Assembly: GCA_031282705.1 (NCBI GenBank)
Contig: JAITDF010000192.1
Coordinates: forward strand, 1 to 7,167
Source: Opitutaceae bacterium
GTDB taxonomy: Bacteria > Verrucomicrobiota > Verrucomicrobiia > Opitutales > Opitutaceae
Direction: 5' to 3'
Length of the DNA stretch: 7,167 nucleotides
The notes beneath the pieces were generated by a model. That model was given only the letters and a program-made list of their open reading frames with translations, was not told where the DNA came from and ran no database searches. This document shows positions 4,280 through 7,167 of the stretch, piece after piece. The translations under genes were made by a program, and so were the position numbers. Every line of letters starts with the position of its first letter. Position 1 is the first letter of the stretch.

Positions 4280-6247
4280 TTATTTGATCGCGTTTTTCAG
4301 GTCGGTGTAGAGCGCGTCAATGTCCTCGCCGGCTTTGCCGTCGATGTGGCGGAAGATTTCATAGAGGCCCTTGGGCGGGTAGCTGGCGGGGTTGGCCAGT
4401 TCCTCGGTGTCGAGGAGTTTGCGGGCGGAGCCGTTGGGGTTGGTGTAGGGGAAGTCGCGCGAGATGAGCACGCTGATTTCGGGGCGCAGGGTGTAGTCGA
4501 GGAATTTGTGCGCGGCGTCGCGGTTTTTCGATTTGTTGGAGATGGCAAAGACGTCCACAAACGAGTGCGTGCCTTCGGCGGGGAGCACGTATTGGAATTT
4601 TTTATTTTCCTTCCAGAGGATCGCGGCTTCCCCGCCCCAGACGATGCCGAGGTCCACGTCGCCGTTGGTCAGCGCGGTCTTCGGGCTGTCGGAGTCGAAG
4701 ATTTTGACGAGGCCCATCCAGCGTTCGAGCATGGGGCGGGCCTTGGCGAGGTTGCCGGGGGTGATGTTGTTGATGTCGATGCCGAGGGTGGAGAAGGCCC
4801 AGGAGACGAGTTCGCGGCCGTCGTCCACCACGACGATGCGGCCCTTGTGCTTGTCCTGGAAGACGTCGGCGTAGCCGCGCACGGGGTCCTTTATTTTTTC
4901 GGTGTTCACGACGATGCCCACGGTGCTTATCATGAAGGGGATGGTGAACTTTTGATCGGGGTCGTAGGGGAGGTTCAGGAACTCGGGGAGGATGTTTTTG
5001 AAGTTCGGGAGTTTGTCGTAGTCGAGGGGGGTGAGGAGGTCTTCCTTGACCATGACTTCGGCGATGTAGTCGCAGGGTTGCACGAGGTCGTAGGCGGTGC
5101 CGCCGGCGAGGACCTTGGCGAGCATTTCCTCGCCGGAGGAAAAGGTCTCGTAGTTGACTTTGATGCCGGTCTCCTTGGTGAAACCGTCGATCACCGCCTG
5201 GGGGATGTATTCCGACCAGGCGAAGACATTGACTTCCTTGTCAGTGGCGCGCGGGGCGCACGAGGTGGCCGCAAGGGCGGCGACCGCCGCCGCCGCGATG
5301 GCGATGGCGGCGGGGCGCACGGGGATGCTGTGTTTTTTCATGGGTGTTGGCGTGGGTGTGGTTGTGGATGCTGGCGTTGGTGATGCTGTTTTTGGCAATA
5401 AGGTGGCGGGTGGCGTGGGCGTGGACTGGCCGCTCTCGCTGGCGAGCCGGCGCAGATACTCGGAGAACAGGACAAAGGCGATGGTGGTGACGAGGAAGAC
5501 GGTCGAAAGCGCGTTGATCATGGGGTCGAGGCCCTTCTTGACCATGCCGAAGACCACGGTCGGCAGCGTCGGCGACGTCGGCCCGCGCGTGAAAAAGGTG
5601 ATGATAAGCTCGTCCATCGACAGGGTGAAGGCCATCAGCCCGCCGCTGAGGATCGCGGGCCAGAGGCACGGCACGATGACCAGCCGGAAGGCTTGCAACG
5701 GCGTCGCGCCGAGGTCGAGCGCGGCCTCCTCCAGCGCCGGGTCGAGCCCGTCGAGCCGGGCCTGCACCGCCACGAGCACGAAGGGGAAGCAGAACGTCAC
5801 GTGCGCGATGACGACCGTGGTGAAGCCAAGCTCCATTTTCAACACGGTGAAAAAAATCAGCAGGCTGATGCCCATGACGATCTCGGGCATGATCATGGGC
5901 ACGCAGACCAGCGCCTGGATGGCGCGCGCGAAACGATACTTGTGGCGGTAAAGCAACCAGGCGCCGGTCGTGCCGATGATGATGGAAAACACGGTCGCGA
6001 GCGCGCCGATGTAGAGGGTGTTTTTCAGCGCGCGGATGATGGGGGTGTTGCCGGCCAGGGCGGCATACCATTTCATCGTGAAGCCTTCCCAGAGGATGTT
6101 CAGCCGGGAGCTGTTGAACGAATAGGCGATGAGCACGATGATCGGCAGGTAGAGGAATGCGAACACGAGCGCGGTCCAGACACCAAAGCCCCGGCGCATC
6201 ATTTTGATGCCGGAAACAGGGCGGCGGGAGATGTCGGGTGCGTGCAT
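4280..6247 (-). CDS. potCD: Fused polyamine ABC transporter permease and substrate-binding protein, PotC-PotD
   Basis: A single 655-residue frame joins two subunits that are usually separate. Residues 1-275 are PotC: six helices (about 22-44, 74-99, 108-134, 143-163, 189-215, 245-262), the YSFNSSR motif after helix 1 and the EAA loop EEAALDLGATPLQAFRLVIV (173-192). Residues 272-302 form a Thr/Pro-rich linker. Residues 303-330 resemble a lipoprotein signal: MKKH, an Ala-rich core and a lipobox-like ATSC ending at Cys330. Residues 338-655 are PotD, the periplasmic polyamine-binding domain. By alignment to E. coli PotD the binding residues Trp34, Tyr37, Tyr85, Asp168, Glu171, Trp229, Asp257 and Tyr293 are kept as Trp344, Tyr347, Tyr394, Asp476, Glu479, Trp537, Asp565 and Tyr601; Trp255 becomes Phe563. 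PotC ends in the cytoplasm, so the Ala-rich segment could be a seventh helix placing PotD outside. Met303 (ATG at 5341) could be an internal start but lacks a Shine-Dalgarno sequence. I chose ATG 6247; Met16/17 (6202, 6199) are alternatives, and further upstream the frame is low-complexity. Confidence 0.9.
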   Translation of the reverse strand: MHAPDISRRPVSGIKMMRRGFGVWTALVFAFLYLPIIVLIAYSFNSSRLNILWEGFTMKWYAALAGNTPIIRALKNTLYIGALATVFSIIIGTTGAWLLYRHKYRFARAIQALVCVPMIMPEIVMGISLLIFFTVLKMELGFTTVVIAHVTFCFPFVLVAVQARLDGLDPALEEAALDLGATPLQAFRLVIVPCLWPAILSGGLMAFTLSMDELIITFFTRGPTSPTLPTVVFGMVKKGLDPMINALSTVFLVTTIAFVLFSEYLRRLASESGQSTPTPPATLLPKTASPTPASTTTPTPTPMKKHSIPVRPAAIAIAAAAVAALAATSCAPRATDKEVNVFAWSEYIPQAVIDGFTKETGIKVNYETFSSGEEMLAKVLAGGTAYDLVQPCDYIAEVMVKEDLLTPLDYDKLPNFKNILPEFLNLPYDPDQKFTIPFMISTVGIVVNTEKIKDPVRGYADVFQDKHKGRIVVVDDGRELVSWAFSTLGIDINNITPGNLAKARPMLERWMGLVKIFDSDSPKTALTNGDVDLGIVWGGEAAILWKENKKFQYVLPAEGTHSFVDVFAISNKSKNRDAAHKFLDYTLRPEISVLISRDFPYTNPNGSARKLLDTEELANPASYPPKGLYEIFRHIDGKAGEDIDALYTDLKNAIK

Positions 6248-6578
6248 TCTCGAAAGATTGCAACGCATTGGGCGTGCGGGAGAAAAAAGCAAGCGAGGAT
6301 TGGGCCCGCGGCGCAAAAAAATATCCGCCCGAAAACAGACGCAAAACAGAAGCAAAAACAGACGCGGGAACAGATGCGGGAACGGGCGCGGAAACGGGAG
6401 GCCCGGGCGCGGGGGTGAGGCGCGGGAAAAGGGACGTGGCGCGAGGAGAATGCGCGGGAAAAAGCGCGGATTTTCGGGGGGAGGCGCGCGCCGCCGCCGC
6501 GCACGCTCCCCCGGCGCGGCCCTGCCGCACTTTGGATTGCAACGCAGGCGCGGTATCGCACAAGATGTGCGCTTTCCC
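6248..6578. other. Divergent intergenic region between potCD and the TPR lipoprotein gene
   Basis: A 331-bp region that should hold the promoters of both divergent genes. Open frames cross it on both strands, but their translations are low-complexity (Arg/Ala/Pro or Ser/Phe/Cys strings) and match nothing I recognise. It contains a degenerate 12-bp tandem repeat (6331-6399), an A7 run (6315-6321) and a GC-rich patch (6482-6520). A weak promoter-like pair TTGGAT (6532-6537) and TATCGC (6554-6559), 16 bp apart, precedes the lipoprotein gene, but this is not strong enough to call. I see no operator-like inverted repeat. Confidence 0.5.
6331..6399 (+). repeat. Degenerate 12-bp tandem repeat, about six units
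   Basis: Six consecutive units of 10-12 bp can be lined up: GAAAACAGAC, GCAAAACAGAA, GCAAAAACAGAC, GCGGGAACAGAT, GCGGGAACGGGC and GCGGAAACGGGA. Units drift from A-rich at the left to G-rich at the right, which suggests stepwise duplication with divergence. The array lies 84 bp upstream of the potCD start and 180 bp upstream of the lipoprotein gene. It accounts for the four-residue periodicity of the non-genic open frames here. Confidence 0.7.
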
Positions 6579-7103
6579 ATGCAAACCCGGACCATCCCCA
6601 TTCTTTCCGCCGCGCCCGCGCTCATGCTCATGCTCGCCGTGTTTTCCGGTGCGTGCTCAAAACCGCGCGAAATCTCCCGGCTTGACCGCGCCGAAGCCGA
6701 CGACCGGGCCGCGAAGGCCCAGGTCGAGAAACAATTCAACGACTACGCCAAGGCCGAGACCCTGCTGGCCGAGGCGCTCGAATTCAACCCCGACGCCTAC
6801 GACCACTGGGCCGATCTCGCGAGCGTGCGCCTGCGCCTTGGCAAAAACCAGGAGGCCCGCAAAGCCTGCCGGCAGGCCGTCGAAGCCTGCCGGCGGTTCA
6901 TCAAGCAAAACCCAGGGGACATCGACGCCCGCATCGACCAGGTCCGCCTGCTTGTATCATTGGGCGACCGCAAAGCCGCCCGGGAAGCGCTCGACCAGGC
7001 CGGCCGGGAACTCCCGGAAAACCCGATCATCCGCGCCTGCATTGACAACAAACTCGTGGAGCAACTGGCGGCGGACCCGGACTTGCCGAAGCTGCCCGAA
7101 TAA
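6579..7103 (+). CDS. Small tetratricopeptide-repeat (TPR) lipoprotein of unknown role
   Basis: A 174-residue protein. Residues 1-25 form a signal peptide: MQTR, then a hydrophobic core (ILSAAPALMLMLAVF) and SGAC with the lipid-anchor candidate Cys26. The mature part is helical and polar. Residues about 57-70, 75-112 and 114-147 read as TPR units (AETLLAEALEFNP; WADLASVRLRLGKNQEARKACRQA; DARIDQVRLLVSLGDRKAAREALDQA), a fold that usually mediates protein contacts. A charged segment (31-52) follows the Cys. The open frame extends upstream to 6204, but only the ATG at 6579 gives a signal peptide, and the upstream part is low-complexity repeat. There is no Shine-Dalgarno sequence. The gene is divergent from potCD and ends with TAA directly at the 58-bp repeat. 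No enzyme motif is present; location in the periplasm or outer membrane is inferred from the signal. Confidence 0.8.
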   Translation: MQTRTIPILSAAPALMLMLAVFSGACSKPREISRLDRAEADDRAAKAQVEKQFNDYAKAETLLAEALEFNPDAYDHWADLASVRLRLGKNQEARKACRQAVEACRRFIKQNPGDIDARIDQVRLLVSLGDRKAAREALDQAGRELPENPIIRACIDNKLVEQLAADPDLPKLPE

Positions 7104-7159
7104 CTGATGTTACGCGGCGGCCAGTCTTTTGGCAGTCTTTTGGCAGGGCGGTCTCGCCG
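7102..7159 (-). repeat. Right copy of the 58-bp inverted repeat
   Basis: This copy is the inverted partner of 91-148, 55 of 58 identical. It overlaps the last two bases of the lipoprotein stop codon (TAA 7101-7103). It contains an exact tandem 11-bp duplication, AGTCTTTTGGC at 7123-7133 and 7134-7144, which in the left copy has diverged (CCAAAAGCC then CCAAAAGACT). Beyond 7159 the sequence continues as the second arm of a palindrome that the left copy lacks, so this is the more complete copy. Confidence 0.85.
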
Positions 7160-7167
7160 AGACCGCC
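7147..7167. repeat. Perfect 21-bp palindrome at the window edge
   Basis: Arm GGCGGTCTCG (7147-7156) pairs perfectly with CGAGACCGCC (7158-7167) around a single central C at 7157. It begins 43 bp after the lipoprotein stop codon and forms the outer end of the right 58-bp repeat. A stem this GC-rich after a gene could stop transcription or protect mRNA ends, but no T-run is visible before the window ends. A palindromic REP-like intergenic element is equally likely. The left repeat carries only one arm. Confidence 0.7.

Noticed and set aside
4046..5383. A 445-residue plus-strand open frame antisense to PotD
   Set aside because: It mirrors the clearly homologous PotD coding sequence; the translation is a Val/Gly/Asp-rich string with no recognisable domain.
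6532..6559. Promoter for the lipoprotein gene (TTGGAT and TATCGC, 16 bp apart)
   Set aside because: Both boxes are poor matches, the leader would be only about 13 bases, and similar pairs occur by chance; not strong enough to call.
6248..6739. N-terminal extension of the potCD frame upstream of ATG 6247
   Set aside because: The extension overlaps the divergent lipoprotein gene and translates to Arg/Pro/Phe low complexity; PotC homology starts only after 6202.
6864..6877. A perfect 14-bp palindrome GCCTGCCGGCAGGC as a regulatory site
   Set aside because: It lies inside the TPR coding sequence, coding for part of KACRQA, and is explained by Ala/Cys/Arg codon use in GC-rich DNA.

Overview
The window is a GC-rich bacterial segment with five genes. 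Gene content, codon use and the style of the proteins suggest Verrucomicrobiota, probably Opitutaceae. That placement rests on the look of the major-facilitator protein, the GC-rich intergenic repeats and the lack of clear Shine-Dalgarno sequences; there is no rRNA or marker gene to confirm it.

Layout, left to right. Bases 1-90 look like the terminus of an insertion sequence whose body lies outside the window. It abuts, and appears to truncate, the left copy (91-148) of a 58-bp repeat. A purine-rich, repeat-laden leader (149-380) precedes a plus-strand major-facilitator transporter (381-1823), probably a sugar:cation symporter. A short convergent gap holds a possible hairpin terminator and a GT-rich array. 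The minus strand then carries a polyamine (spermidine/putrescine) ABC importer, transcribed right to left: potCD (6247 to 4280), potB (4055 to 3177) and potA (3004 to 1931). A 331-bp divergent intergenic region follows, containing a degenerate 12-bp tandem repeat. The last gene is a small plus-strand TPR lipoprotein (6579-7103). The right copy of the 58-bp repeat (7102-7159) begins at its stop codon in inverted orientation and runs into a perfect 21-bp palindrome at the window edge.

How it works together. PotA (ATPase), PotB and the PotC half (the two membrane permeases) and the PotD half (the extracytoplasmic binding domain) make up a complete type I ABC importer for polyamines. The striking feature is that PotC and PotD form one uninterrupted 655-residue reading frame. 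They are joined by a Thr/Pro-rich linker and a hydrophobic segment with a lipobox-like Cys. The gene order potCD-potB-potA is not the potABCD order of E. coli, and the genes are separated by unusually long, repeat-filled gaps.

The most notable observations are the PotC-PotD fusion, the inverted 58-bp repeats bracketing almost the whole window with an IS-like end inside the left one, and the recurrence of period-7 microsatellite-like arrays in several intergenic gaps. I see no CRISPR array, tRNA, rRNA, transposase or defence gene.
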